64,000 bases of DNA, taken from positions 1,798,001 to 1,862,000 of the forward strand of contig NZ_CP122961.1 in assembly GCF_029854215.1 (NCBI RefSeq), in the 5' to 3' direction. Of this stretch, positions 55,470 to 64,000 are shown one piece after another. Source of the DNA: Halomonas alkaliantarctica. Lineage in GTDB: Bacteria; Pseudomonadota; Gammaproteobacteria; Pseudomonadales; Halomonadaceae. The notes under the pieces were generated by a model. That model did no database searches, was not told the DNA's origin, and saw only the letters and a program-made list of their open reading frames with translations. Made by a program: the position numbers and the translations under genes. Position 1 is the first letter of the stretch; every line of letters starts with the position of its first letter.

Positions 55470-56231
55470 ATGAAACTTAACGATAAAGTAATTGCAGTCA
55501 CGGGTGGGGCGCGTGGGCTGGGCTATGCCATGGCGCTGCGTTTGGGCAAGCAAGGCGCGCGCATGGCGCTATTGGACATGAGCGCTGAAGCGCTTGATCA
55601 GGCAGTGTCGCAACTTTCTGCTGAAGGCGTCGATGCCCAGGCGTTTGTGGTGAACGTCGCCGAAGAAGCCTCCGTGACTCAGGCGTTTGCGGATATCGCG
55701 CAGCGGATGGGGCCGGTCAGCGGCTGTGTCAATAATGCGGGTATTACCCAGGATGCGCTGCTGGTAAAGGCCAAAGAGGGCCAAGTGGAAAAACGCATGT
55801 CCTTAGACGCCTGGCAGAAAGTTATTAATGTCAATTTAACCGGCGTTTTCCTATGTGGTCGTGAAGCCGCCACTCAAATGATTGAAGCCGGGCATGAAGG
55901 CGTGATCGTCAATATCTCCAGCATTTCCCGGGCAGGCAATATGGGGCAAAGCAACTACGCTGCTGCAAAAGCGGGCGTGCACGCGTTGACGGTTACTTGG
56001 AGCCAGGAGTTGGCCCGCTATGGGATTCGTACCGGCACCGTGGCGCCTGGGTTTATAGCAACCGAAATGACCGCTGCGATGCGCCCTGATATGTTGGAGC
56101 GTATCTCGTCAAGCGTGCCGTTAAAGCGTTTGGGCGAGCCCGATCATATTGCCCAAAGCGTCGCCTTTATCATGGAGAACGACTACTTCACTGGGCGCAT
56201 CATTGAGTGCGATGGCGGCTTGCGGCTGTAG
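55470..56231 (+). CDS. SDR-family oxidoreductase (FabG-like)
   Basis: 253-residue short-chain dehydrogenase. The NAD(P) motif [16 protein letters not shown] is at residues 10-25, NNAG follows at about 90, and the catalytic Ser-Tyr-Lys lies in [22 protein letters not shown]. The C-terminal end ECDGGLRL is typical of 3-oxoacyl-ACP reductase-like enzymes. It is not in a fatty-acid operon, so fabG is not assigned; a reductase of some other keto or hydroxyacyl substrate is likely. The start at 55470 follows TAGGGAG. Confidence 0.88.
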   Translation: MKLNDKVIAVTGGARGLGYAMALRLGKQGARMALLDMSAEALDQAVSQLSAEGVDAQAFVVNVAEEASVTQAFADIAQRMGPVSGCVNNAGITQDALLVKAKEGQVEKRMSLDAWQKVINVNLTGVFLCGREAATQMIEAGHEGVIVNISSISRAGNMGQSNYAAAKAGVHALTVTWSQELARYGIRTGTVAPGFIATEMTAAMRPDMLERISSSVPLKRLGEPDHIAQSVAFIMENDYFTGRIIECDGGLRL

Positions 56232-56316
56232 CTTGTTGCCTTGGTATTAAATAGACTTGCTATATAGATGGGCGGCCCTGTATGGCCGCCTACGTTGCGT
56301 GTGTAGATTAGGCGCG

Positions 56317-57303
56317 TTAAAAGTAGTCACGGCTAATCGTGCGCTGAAAGTACATCTCAAGTCGCAGCGTCATCGCCCAGCGTGGGTCGTAGCTAACCTC
56401 TCGCTGGAAGTGCAACTCCGGAATCACATCGGCGAATAAAATACCTTTATGAATATCGCGGCGGTAGCGGGTTTGCAGATAGTAATTGGTCATGCGAGGG
56501 TTGGAGGCGCTTTCACCGATGGCTATCGCCGAGTAGCGCAGTGCGCTGCGCCGGTTAATGCGGTGATTGAGTTCGGCAATTTCACTGTACTCCAGTTTAT
56601 CTTCTTCCTCGCGCCACTGAACGGTAGTGATAAAGCGCAAGTGACGGCTGTCACTCAACGGCCGACCGACATCCCAACGTGTGCGCGCTGAGTAACCTTC
56701 ATTGTTGAACCATGAGACGCGGTTATTCGACTCAAGCTGCCACGGCCCTTCACCCAGCTGCCACAGGCGCTCGCTGGTAAAGCGCACGTAAGGGTCAAGA
56801 GGGAGGCGCAGACGAACACCGGCACCTACTCGATTGCTCCAGTTGACGCGTTTATCGCGACTCTCTAACCAATTCAGGCCTAGCGTAGAACTTCGCCGAT
56901 CACGCTGGTCATTGGCAAGGCGTCCAGAGCCTTGCTCTTCTAGGGTGCCTTGGGACTCTTCCGGGTCACTCTCGATTATCAGCCGCAGACGGTCTTCTGA
57001 AGTGGGTAGATCAATACGATAGCGAAGTGATGTGTCGCCACGTGTGCCTTCGCCCTCCATCCAGTCAATTTCCTGGCCTAGACGTAGGTAGGACTCGTTG
57101 TTGACCTGCATATGGTCGTCGGTGCCAAAGAATCCATCGATATTGCGCGAGGTGTTATCCACCCAGTTACCTACGCTTTCGCGAAACGGCTCTATGCGCT
57201 CTTCCGCCCACTCGGGTAAGTCACTATCTTCCTCTTCGGCATACACGTTAGTCGATAGCGTAGTAAGTATGCCAAGCCAGCAGAGGGTGAACAGTTTATG
57301 CAT
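56317..57303 (-). CDS. Probable outer-membrane beta-barrel protein
   Basis: 328 residues with a signal peptide (LFTLCWLGILTTLSTNVYA, cut near residue 22). After an acidic linker (EEEDSDLPEWAEERIEPF), the rest is a run of alternating polar/aromatic strands (SLRYRIDLP, VRFTSERLWQL, LRFITTVQWRE) ending in a terminal Phe, the beta-barrel sorting signal. No family is recognised. It is 51 bases downstream of a second unknown gene in the same direction. Confidence 0.75.
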   Translation of the reverse strand: MHKLFTLCWLGILTTLSTNVYAEEEDSDLPEWAEERIEPFRESVGNWVDNTSRNIDGFFGTDDHMQVNNESYLRLGQEIDWMEGEGTRGDTSLRYRIDLPTSEDRLRLIIESDPEESQGTLEEQGSGRLANDQRDRRSSTLGLNWLESRDKRVNWSNRVGAGVRLRLPLDPYVRFTSERLWQLGEGPWQLESNNRVSWFNNEGYSARTRWDVGRPLSDSRHLRFITTVQWREEEDKLEYSEIAELNHRINRRSALRYSAIAIGESASNPRMTNYYLQTRYRRDIHKGILFADVIPELHFQREVSYDPRWAMTLRLEMYFQRTISRDYF

Positions 57304-57354
57304 CGTCGGTAGTCTCGGTAATGGGGCGCGTTGCCGCTTAGCAATAGGGTAGAT

Positions 57355-57987
57355 TCAGCGCGCTTTGTGAGTTTCGATCTCTTTTGCCCACTCCAGTACA
57401 CGCTTTCGTTGGCCGCGACTATTGAGTCGATCTGTATCGACGCTCGCGGGAATAAGCTGGTGATTGGGTGATGCGTTTAGGTCGAGGTTAAAGGCTCGAG
57501 AAGCACCCGTGGGCATATCCTCGGATCCATAAATGGCGATAACGCGAATTTCAAGCTGGATATTCTGCTCTTGCAGCAGGTTATCTTCGATTTCCCAATA
57601 CTCTTTCACTTGATTCACAATGTCGCCAAACGACTGAATGTTGAGGTAATCCCCGGAAGCTAGCGGGCCTTGATGAGTCCGATAGCTGGCTTCTTGTTCT
57701 TGCTCGCCCCTGTATTGCTGGTACTCCACCACGTCCAGGGAGTAACTGCGATGCTGGGTATGCAGTACCGCGACTAGGTGCTGAACATAGATGGCTTCAC
57801 TGCTCATATTGCTGATTAAGCAGATAGCATCCACACCTGTACCCCTGCCGCGATTAATTATCACGCGAGGGCGACGCTGACGCACATAGCCGTTATAGAG
57901 CAGCTGGGCATAAAATACCCACACAAAGAGCGTGCATATGCTCGCTACGGCCGAAATTGCTTGAGCGTTATCGTTGAGCCATTCCAT
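57355..57987 (-). CDS. Hypothetical single-pass inner-membrane protein
   Basis: 210 residues with one helix near the N-terminus (AISAVASICTLFVWVFYAQLLY, about 9-30). A soluble domain rich in polar residues follows (RRPRVIINRGRGTGVD, ISNMSSEAIYVQHLVAVLH). The length and charge suggest a cytosolic or periplasmic domain; topology cannot be fixed by eye. No family is recognised. The ribosome-binding site AAGGA precedes the ATG. It is probably co-transcribed with the barrel protein. Confidence 0.7.
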   Translation of the reverse strand: MEWLNDNAQAISAVASICTLFVWVFYAQLLYNGYVRQRRPRVIINRGRGTGVDAICLISNMSSEAIYVQHLVAVLHTQHRSYSLDVVEYQQYRGEQEQEASYRTHQGPLASGDYLNIQSFGDIVNQVKEYWEIEDNLLQEQNIQLEIRVIAIYGSEDMPTGASRAFNLDLNASPNHQLIPASVDTDRLNSRGQRKRVLEWAKEIETHKAR

Positions 57988-58324
57988 TATGTGAGATCCT
58001 TCTCATCTTTATTGGCGATGATCCCTGAAGCGGACTTTTGGTGATAGCCATTGAGGGAGATTATGTAGAATTATTTAACAATAGAGACTAGCGGAAAAGC
58101 GGGGGCAAGTCAGCCAAATCGGGCTTCGATAGAGGTAGTATTAGGTAAATAGCAGACACACAAAAAAATGGCATTGAGCCATTGGGTGTCTTTCAAAGTA
58201 AATGTAAACGTTTTGTGCAAAATGCTTATCAAAAAGCCATCGGGATAGCGTCGAACACAGTTATTTGGAAACTACTATTTGAGAGAAAAGGGGTTGTGCT
58301 AAATATTTGAAACTAAAAAGTAAT
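57988..58324. other. Spacer with a long hairpin
   Basis: No gene seen. A two-part hairpin spans about 58152-58193: outer arms AGACAC and GTGTCT, inner arms ATGGC and GCCAT. The outer loop holds an A-run, so it could act as a terminator on the minus strand for tRNA-Leu readthrough. Confidence 0.5.
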
Positions 58325-58409
58325 TGGTGCGGATGGGGAGACTCGAACTCCCACACCTTACGGCACTAGAACCTAAATCTAGCGTGTCTACCAATTCCAC
58401 CACATCCGC
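58325..58409 (-). tRNA. tRNA-Leu (TAG)
   Basis: 85 bases on the minus strand with a long variable arm. The acceptor pair GCGGATG/CATCCGC is perfect, the anticodon stem CTAGA/TCTAG encloses TTTAGGT with anticodon TAG, and CCA is encoded. It reads CUN leucine codons. Confidence 0.95.
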
Positions 58410-58492
58410 TAAGACGAGGCGTATATTATCAACTTTGTGGTAGAAGTCAATCAATGATTTGATATTAATGCATATAGCAGCCGGGAGAGGGT

Positions 58493-59197
58493 ATGACATT
58501 AAAGGGGTGGCTAGAGCGTTGTGGTCAATTTATCAAACAGGCCCTGCCTGGCTACTGTGCATTTTGTTTGGCACCAGCATCGGCGGGGCGCGGGTGGTGC
58601 GCAACCTGTTTAGTTGAGCTGCCGTGGAACCTACAGCCCTGCCGCCAATGCGCTGAGCCTGTTTCCCCTGGTGCTAGCTTGTGTGGTCACTGCTTAATTG
58701 AACCGCCGGCATTTTCGACCACCCAGGCGGGGCTGCTGTATCAAGAGCCAATCAAACAGCTGGTGCATGATTTTAAATTTCAAGCTTCTCCGCGGGCGGG
58801 CACGCTATTGGCTGAACTAATGTTGTTAACTCCGCCGGTGACCCAGAGTGACGCACTCTTGTCAGTGCCTATGACCGCTAAGCATGCTCGTGCACGTGGG
58901 TTTAACCAATCACACTGGTTGGCCGAAAGGCTCAGCCGCCAGCTGGGGGTGCCAGTAGTGACTGCCAAACGAGTAAAGGATTCCCCCTCGCAGCGCACGT
59001 TAAACCGTCGTCAACGGGCTGCCAACCTAGCGGGCGCCTTTGTAATTGAATCGCCGCTACCGGCGCATGTCGTCATTGTGGATGACGTGGTCACTACGGG
59101 CTCTACAGGCCACGCATTGGCACGTGCCGCGCTGGATGCAGGCGCCAGGCGTGTCGATATTTGGGCGGCCGCGCGGACACCGTTAGGTAAGGATTGA
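58493..59197 (+). CDS. comF: ComF-family phosphoribosyltransferase-like protein
   Basis: 234 residues. A zinc-ribbon-like N-terminus carries four Cys-x-x-Cys pairs (CAFC, CATC, CRQC, CGHC). The C-terminal phosphoribosyltransferase domain has the PRPP loop VVIVDDVVTTGST. In E. coli the relative (GntX/YhgH) is needed for use of DNA as food and natural competence in other species. The enzyme activity is unproven. Monocistronic, with GGGAGAGG upstream. Confidence 0.9.
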   Translation: MTLKGWLERCGQFIKQALPGYCAFCLAPASAGRGWCATCLVELPWNLQPCRQCAEPVSPGASLCGHCLIEPPAFSTTQAGLLYQEPIKQLVHDFKFQASPRAGTLLAELMLLTPPVTQSDALLSVPMTAKHARARGFNQSHWLAERLSRQLGVPVVTAKRVKDSPSQRTLNRRQRAANLAGAFVIESPLPAHVVIVDDVVTTGSTGHALARAALDAGARRVDIWAAARTPLGKD

Positions 59198-59240
59198 TAG
59201 ACTAGGCACTAATCTGCAATAGCCAACCCAGGAGTGGCCT

Positions 59241-60215
59241 ATGTCACACCCGTTTAGCTCTCTTTCGCCTGATTTAGTGATGTCTGCAGTTGAATCGCTG
59301 GATATTTGGCCTGCGGGCGAGCCTTTTGCGCTAAATAGCTATGAAAACCGTGTGCTGCTATTTCGTGATGACGATGGCAAAAACTGGATCGTTAAGTTTT
59401 ATCGGCCTGGCCGCTGGTCAGATAGTGCGATTCAGGAGGAGCACGATTTTCTGCAGGAGCTGGTAGATCAACAGGTACCGGTCGTTGCGCCTTGGCGTGA
59501 TAAGGCGGGTACGTCTTTGCACTACTTTAAGGCCTTTCGGTTTACGCTGTTTCCGCACTGCCCCGGCCAGGCGCCGGAGCTGGATAACCCATCACATCTG
59601 TTTGCCATGGGGGAGTTGCTGGGGCGGTTGCACCAGGTATCAGCTAAAAAAGCCTTTCATCACCGCCCGCGTTTAGAAATGGCGAGCGGTATTCTGGATG
59701 CTCAGCAGCGCGTGTTGGCCAGCCATTGGATGAGCCCTCATCAGCGCCGGGCCTATGACCGTGTGATCGAAAAGGTGTACCAACAGCTTACAAAACACAA
59801 TGTGCCCGCCAGCAGCATCATTCGCTGCCATGGCGATTGCCATTTGGGTAATGTGCTGGGGCGTGACGAGCAGTTTACGCTGGTCGATTTTGACGACTGC
59901 ACCATGGCACCCGCCATGCAGGATATATGGATGCTACTGCCGACCGACGACCCGCAGGGGTGGCGATCGCAGTTAAGTGAAATTATCGAAGGGTATGAAC
60001 AGACAGGCCCATTTCCCACCGACCAAATGGCGCTGATTGAGCCGCTTAGAAGTTATCGGCTGATCAGGCACTCAGCGTGGCTGGTATCGCGTTGGGACGA
60101 CCCCGCTTTTCCTAGGGCGTTTCCCTGGCTGGCGGATAGCGGCTATTGGGACCAGCATATCCGCCAATTAGAGCAGCAGTGCCTCCAGTTAGAGAATCCA
60201 CGCTGGCTGGCGTAA
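59241..60215 (+). CDS. srkA: Stress-response kinase SrkA (YihE)
   Basis: 324-residue Ser/Thr protein kinase of the APH-like fold, known to counter MazF-linked cell death and envelope stress in E. coli. The ATP-lysine is in WIVKFYRPGRW. The catalytic loop is RCHGDCHLGNVL, and the metal-binding Asp is in LVDFDDC. The length matches E. coli (328). It follows comF by 43 bases and may be co-transcribed. Confidence 0.92.
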   Translation: MSHPFSSLSPDLVMSAVESLDIWPAGEPFALNSYENRVLLFRDDDGKNWIVKFYRPGRWSDSAIQEEHDFLQELVDQQVPVVAPWRDKAGTSLHYFKAFRFTLFPHCPGQAPELDNPSHLFAMGELLGRLHQVSAKKAFHHRPRLEMASGILDAQQRVLASHWMSPHQRRAYDRVIEKVYQQLTKHNVPASSIIRCHGDCHLGNVLGRDEQFTLVDFDDCTMAPAMQDIWMLLPTDDPQGWRSQLSEIIEGYEQTGPFPTDQMALIEPLRSYRLIRHSAWLVSRWDDPAFPRAFPWLADSGYWDQHIRQLEQQCLQLENPRWLA

Positions 60216-60264
60216 TGAGCGTTACAGGTAACCACTGACCTGTTATAGCGATAGTAGATCAAGG

Positions 60265-60825
60265 TCAATCGGGCACGGCTTCTTCGCGAGGCACCGGGTT
60301 GGCGATGCCTTCTCCGTCTGCTTGGCGACGCTGTTCGTTAAGCTCTGCAGAGGGATTATCCTGCTCAACAATTTCAACGGGTTGATCAAGGGTCAGAAGG
60401 AACGGCTGGCCAGGGGAGAGCGTGCACGGGATGCCTTCGCAGGCGATGCCGTATTGGCCATCTTCGCCATAAGCGCTGGCACTAAATTCGCCAGTGAAAA
60501 TATCGCTGTCAGCGTCGTTTGTTTCAATACAGGTCGCCTCTTGGGTGGTGACGCGAATGCGCTCATCAACCATTTGCGCACTGCCTACAATGACGCAGTA
60601 TTCCGGTAAGGAGTGCGAGGCGCCGGCTGCTTGAGTAGGGTGCAGCAAAATATCGTTAAGGCGCGCTTGGTTTGACTCAAACGCTAGCTCTTCAACGACT
60701 TCTACGCCGACGGTGGCTTCATTAGGCAGTGAAAGCGTGGCTTCTTCAGCAATAGCCAATAGCGGCGTAGCAAAAAAGGGGACCGCAAGGGCGGTTAACC
60801 AAAAAGGCGTTGGCTTAAATGACAT
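60265..60825 (-). CDS. Exported protein of unknown function
   Basis: 186 residues with a signal peptide (FWLTALAVPFFATPLLA, cut near residue 24). The mature part is acidic and has three cysteine pairs (YCVIVG, TCIE, IACEGIPC) suited to disulfides. No domain is recognised. It converges with srkA. The tail is low in structure (QQ, RR, PVPREE). Confidence 0.65.
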   Translation of the reverse strand: MSFKPTPFWLTALAVPFFATPLLAIAEEATLSLPNEATVGVEVVEELAFESNQARLNDILLHPTQAAGASHSLPEYCVIVGSAQMVDERIRVTTQEATCIETNDADSDIFTGEFSASAYGEDGQYGIACEGIPCTLSPGQPFLLTLDQPVEIVEQDNPSAELNEQRRQADGEGIANPVPREEAVPD

Positions 60826-61177
60826 GGCGAGCTCTCAATGTTGGCGCCTGCGATAAAGGCAGTAAAATAGAACCAATTAATCATATCACAGGCCCCTGGG
60901 TTGAAAAGTGAACGACGCGGCGCTCTGACGCAGGTAAACGGGTCACAGGCAGCCTAGATGCGGTAAAATGTTTCTTTTGCTTAATAGTCGTTGTGCAGGA
61001 TTTTTTAAAAGTATACCTTTTGTATAATGCTTGTGGAGGAGAGACGCTGTTTAACGTCGCTCTAAAAATGATGTTACTTTTTCATGCGCAAAAGGGGTAA
61101 TGAACTGGGTGACCGCCTGGATGCAATTGCGTATGGTTTTGAGATGGTTTTTTAGATAGTTATTGATGAGGCTACAA
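60826..61177. other. Spacer ahead of folE
   Basis: 352 bases without a gene. TATAAT at 61023-61028, preceded by GTATACCTTTTG, is a likely -10 for folE. The leader then has about 150 bases before the start codon, which is long and could hold a regulatory structure; only a weak imperfect stem near 61041-61062 is visible. Confidence 0.5.
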
Positions 61178-61729
61178 ATGTCCGATGATATCGCTGAGCA
61201 CTACCGCCAGATAATCTCAGCTCTTGGCGAAGACCCCAGCCGTGAAGGGCTAAGAGATACGCCTAAACGTGCGGCCAAGGCCATGCAGTTTCTCAATGCG
61301 GGCTACACTCAGTCATTGGACGAGATAATTAATGGCGCGGTATTTGAGTCGCAAACGGATGAGATGGTGCTGGTAAAAGACATTGAGCTCTACTCAATGT
61401 GCGAGCACCACCTGCTGCCATTTATCGGCAAGTGCCATATTGCCTATTTGCCCAATGGCAAAGTGTTAGGACTGTCCAAGTTTGCCCGGATCGTCGACAT
61501 GTTTGCCCGTCGAATGCAGATTCAGGAAAACCTAACCCGCCAGATCGCAGAGGCAGTGCAGGACGTTACCCAGGCAAAGGGCGTTGCGGTGGTAATTGAG
61601 GCGCGACATCTCTGCATGATGATGCGTGGCGTGGAGAAACAAAACTCCAGCATGACGTCGTCGGTAATGCTGGGTGCATTCCGTAAGAATCAAGCGACTC
61701 GGCAAGAGTTTTTAATGCTCATTAGCTGA
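61178..61729 (+). CDS. folE: GTP cyclohydrolase I
   Basis: Converts GTP to dihydroneopterin triphosphate, the first step of folate (and tetrahydrobiopterin) synthesis. The 183-residue protein has the zinc ligands Cys75 and His78 ([11 protein letters not shown]) and Cys146 ([10 protein letters not shown]), and the end [17 protein letters not shown]. This is the zinc-dependent type IA enzyme. The start at 61178 follows GAGG; TTG and ATG codons 12-15 bases upstream are less likely. Monocistronic. Confidence 0.95.
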   Translation: MSDDIAEHYRQIISALGEDPSREGLRDTPKRAAKAMQFLNAGYTQSLDEIINGAVFESQTDEMVLVKDIELYSMCEHHLLPFIGKCHIAYLPNGKVLGLSKFARIVDMFARRMQIQENLTRQIAEAVQDVTQAKGVAVVIEARHLCMMMRGVEKQNSSMTSSVMLGAFRKNQATRQEFLMLIS

Positions 61730-61849
61730 ATTTATCGAAGGTTATTGGTCGGTAAAGCACGCCGCAGATTTGGTTTAAAGGGGTGTTTCGTCTTAGCATG
61801 AAGACGTTAATGAGCCTACAAGGCCATCATTTTTGGTCAGGAGCCTGTC

Positions 61850-63307
61850 ATGGAAGCGCTTAAAGAAACACAGCTGTATTGCCCCTTTGCTTATATTGAC
61901 GGCAGTTGGGTCGCGGCAGATAGTGGCGAGCAGATTACGGTATTAAACCCGGCAACCGGAGAAGCAATTGGCGATATTCCTCGCTTGGGTAAAGCCGAGA
62001 CCGAGCGGGCGATTGATGCTGCGGATGCTGCGCTACCGGCCTGGCGGGCGCTAACTGCCCAAGAGCGCGCAGACTTGCTGATGAAGTGGCACGATCTAAT
62101 GCTTGAGCACCAGCAAGATTTGGCCATGCTGATGACCTATGAGCAGGGCAAACCACTAAAAGAGGCCGCGGGTGAAATTGCTTACGCGGCCAGCTTTTTG
62201 CGCTGGTTTGCCGAAGAGGCGCGGCGTGTTTATGGCGAAACGATTCCCGCGGCTAACGCCAATCAACGCATCGTCGTTACCAAGCAACCCGTCGGTGTTG
62301 TGGGTGCGATTACACCCTGGAATTTCCCAGCGGCGATGATTACCCGTAAGGCCGGGGCGGCATTGGCCGCTGGCTGCACGATAGTGGTTAAGCCCGCAAG
62401 CCAAACACCCTTTTCCGCTACGGCCTTGGCGCTGTTGGCTGAACGGGCGGGCATCCCACGCGGTGTCTTTAACGTAGTGCCAGGTAGCGCTAGCGATATT
62501 GCCCAGGCGATGACCCAATCGCCCAAAGTGCGCAAGATTACCTTCACTGGTTCTACTGAAGTGGGTCGCAAGCTGATGGCCCAGGCGGCGGAGCATATCC
62601 AGAAAATCTCGCTAGAGTTAGGTGGTAATGCGCCCTTTATCGTCTTTGAGGATGCCGATTTAGACGCCGCCGTGGAAGGCGCCATGGCCGCTAAATTCCG
62701 CAACGCCGGGCAAACCTGTGTCTGCACTAATCGCTTCCTGGTGCAGTCCAGTGTGATTAACGCCTTTTGTGAAAAGCTAGCGGTCGCCATGAACAGCGAA
62801 CTGCATGTGGGTGATGGCACCAAACCCAATATCAATATCGGCCCGTTAATCGATAATAACGCCGTTAAAAAAGTCAGCGAGCATGTGCAGGACGCCATTG
62901 ATAATGGCGCTGAGCTGCTTCTTGGCGGTCATCCGCATCCGCTGGGCGGCAATTTCTTCACGCCGACGCTGATCAGTTTTGCGACTGACAAGATGAAAGT
63001 GGCTCACGAAGAGACCTTTGGCCCGCTAGCCGCTGTCTTCCCGTTTGACGATGAAGAGACCGCTATCGAGATGGCCAATGATACCCAGTATGGCTTGGCT
63101 TCCTATTTCTACTCCCGTGACCTTGCTCGCGTATGGCGTGTCGCCGAGGCGTTAGAGTACGGTATGGTGGGTATTAATACTGGCGCCATTTCCAACGCTG
63201 CCGCGCCTTTTGGGGGTGTAAAAGCCTCTGGACTGGGTCGCGAAGGTGGGCATCAGGGCTTGGAAGAGTACTTGGAAACCAAGTATCTGTGTATTGATCT
63301 TGGCTAG
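61850..63307 (+). CDS. gabD: Succinate-semialdehyde dehydrogenase (NADP+)
   Basis: 485-residue aldehyde dehydrogenase oxidising succinate semialdehyde to succinate in GABA breakdown. The catalytic glutamate is in SLELGGNAPFIVFEDADL and the catalytic cysteine in NAGQTCVCTNRF. The neighbouring second cysteine is typical of GabD and redox-sensitive. The cofactor site shows TPWNFPAAMITRK. No gabT transaminase gene is adjacent. Start by SD AGGAG. Confidence 0.9.
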   Translation: MEALKETQLYCPFAYIDGSWVAADSGEQITVLNPATGEAIGDIPRLGKAETERAIDAADAALPAWRALTAQERADLLMKWHDLMLEHQQDLAMLMTYEQGKPLKEAAGEIAYAASFLRWFAEEARRVYGETIPAANANQRIVVTKQPVGVVGAITPWNFPAAMITRKAGAALAAGCTIVVKPASQTPFSATALALLAERAGIPRGVFNVVPGSASDIAQAMTQSPKVRKITFTGSTEVGRKLMAQAAEHIQKISLELGGNAPFIVFEDADLDAAVEGAMAAKFRNAGQTCVCTNRFLVQSSVINAFCEKLAVAMNSELHVGDGTKPNINIGPLIDNNAVKKVSEHVQDAIDNGAELLLGGHPHPLGGNFFTPTLISFATDKMKVAHEETFGPLAAVFPFDDEETAIEMANDTQYGLASYFYSRDLARVWRVAEALEYGMVGINTGAISNAAAPFGGVKASGLGREGGHQGLEEYLETKYLCIDLG

Positions 63308-63364
63308 AACTTGATACTGGCCAGACACTGGGTATTGGTTTATCAGTACTGATTGCTACTATTA

Positions 63365-63413
63365 AAAAGCCCCTTAGGTATGCTCCTGTCAAAAGAGCGC
63401 CTAAGGGGCTTTG
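63365..63413. terminator. Bidirectional terminator between gabD and purH
   Basis: AAGCCCCTTAGG pairs with CCTAAGGGGCTT around a 21-base loop, with A-run before and T after. It serves the convergent gabD and purH. Confidence 0.82.
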
Positions 63414-63438
63414 TGTTTCTAATCAGCTCATTGATGGC

Positions 63439-64000
63439 TTAGTGGCGGAAGTGGCGCATACCGGTGAACACCATAGCAATGCCTGCTTCATTGGCCGCGT
63501 CGATCACTTCCTGATCGCGCATGGAGCCTCCGGGCTGAATGACCGCGGTAATGCCTGCCGCTGCGGCAGCATCAATGCCATCGCGGAACGGGAAGAAGGC
63601 ATCAGATGCCATCACTGAACCGGGAACCGAGAGACCTTCGTCAGCGGCTTTAATACCGGCGATCTTGGCGGAGTAAACCCGGCTCATTTGACCCGCGCCA
63701 ACACCCACTGTTTGGCCCTCTTTGGCGTACACAATGGCATTGGACTTTACGAATTTGGCTACCCGCCAGGCAAAGGCAAGGTCACGCAGCTCCTGCTCGC
63801 TGGGCGCGCGCTGGCTGACCACGGTCAAGTCATCGCGGGCGACCATTCCGTCGTCACGCTCTTGTACCAACAAGCCGCCATTGACGCGCTTAAAGTCCAG
63901 CGCAGGCTGTTGCTCGCCGGGCCAGTGGGCGCTGACGTCCAGCAAGCGCACGTTTTGCTTATTCGCCACAATGACGGCCGCTTCATCGCTGACGCCCGGG
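63439..64000 (-). CDS. purH: PurH (AICAR transformylase/IMP cyclohydrolase), C-terminal part
   Basis: Last two steps of purine synthesis. The 186 residues in the window are the end of the transformylase domain: [25 protein letters not shown] carries the conserved Lys-Ser-Asn, then [33 protein letters not shown] and the terminal [11 protein letters not shown]. The 5' part, including the cyclohydrolase domain, lies beyond the right edge. Confidence 0.97.
   Translation of the reverse strand, partial: PGVSDEAAVIVANKQNVRLLDVSAHWPGEQQPALDFKRVNGGLLVQERDDGMVARDDLTVVSQRAPSEQELRDLAFAWRVAKFVKSNAIVYAKEGQTVGVGAGQMSRVYSAKIAGIKAADEGLSVPGSVMASDAFFPFRDGIDAAAAAGITAVIQPGGSMRDQEVIDAANEAGIAMVFTGMRHFRH

Overview
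The window reads as chromosomal DNA of a moderately halophilic gammaproteobacterium, most likely a Halomonas-type member of the Halomonadaceae. This is inferred from gene content: a choline-to-glycine-betaine module with its own choline-binding protein, several Na+/K+ transport genes, a proS-lipoprotein arrangement, and GroESL, FxsA, SrkA, ComF and Nfo proteins of gammaproteobacterial type. No similarity search was possible. Both ends cut genes: proS at the left (its 3' part is missing) and purH at the right (its 5' part is missing).

Layout. 1-8450: housekeeping genes and transport (proS, a lipoprotein, an amidase, nfo, a glycerophosphodiesterase, a quinone oxidoreductase, an SLC13-type permease). 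8576-18891: a complete glycerol module. glpR and glpK (+) converge on a minus-strand operon glpS-glpT-glpP-glpQ-glpU-glpV-glpD, which encodes an ABC glycerol importer of the GlpSTPQV type plus glycerol-3-phosphate dehydrogenase. CGAAAG-type palindromes lie in front of glpS, and related half-sites precede glpR and glpK. 19128-26854: fadE, then betI-betB-betA diverging from choX, with a perfect ATTGAACGTTCAAT palindrome between them. 26898-27128: an elongator tRNA-Met and the 4.5S SRP RNA.

27130-46000 is an accessory region of visibly mixed origin. It holds an eptA remnant, a GT9 glycosyltransferase, a QseBC/PmrAB-type two-component system with PmrA-box-like repeats, a PepSY-cytochrome b561 pair, and a stress cluster (Hsp20, Zn-alcohol dehydrogenase, a wrecked acyl-CoA synthetase/GNAT gene, a P-type cation ATPase, a DUF2238 membrane protein). 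It continues with an N-terminally deleted iadA, an uncharacterised ATP-grasp ligase plus CocE/S15 hydrolase pair, a DUF3750 protein, and a Xre-RES toxin-antitoxin system.

46000-64000 returns to core-like genes: mntR with an operator-like site over its promoter, a K+ channel with a Kef-type antiporter, an MFS transporter followed by an overlapping 41-codon gene, an NhaC-like antiporter, trmJ, groESL behind a near-perfect sigma-32 promoter, fxsA, an SDR, two envelope proteins of unknown function, tRNA-Leu(UAG), comF, srkA, folE, gabD and the 3' part of purH.

How the parts work together: glycerol enters through the ABC importer, is phosphorylated by GlpK and oxidised by GlpD. Choline is bound by ChoX and oxidised by BetA and BetB to the osmoprotectant glycine betaine. 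The best candidates for undescribed biology are the asymmetric GlpS/GlpT ATPase pair, the ATP-grasp/CocE pair, and the TCS regulon with its PepSY-cytochrome b561 partner genes. I saw no insertion sequence, CRISPR array or prophage.
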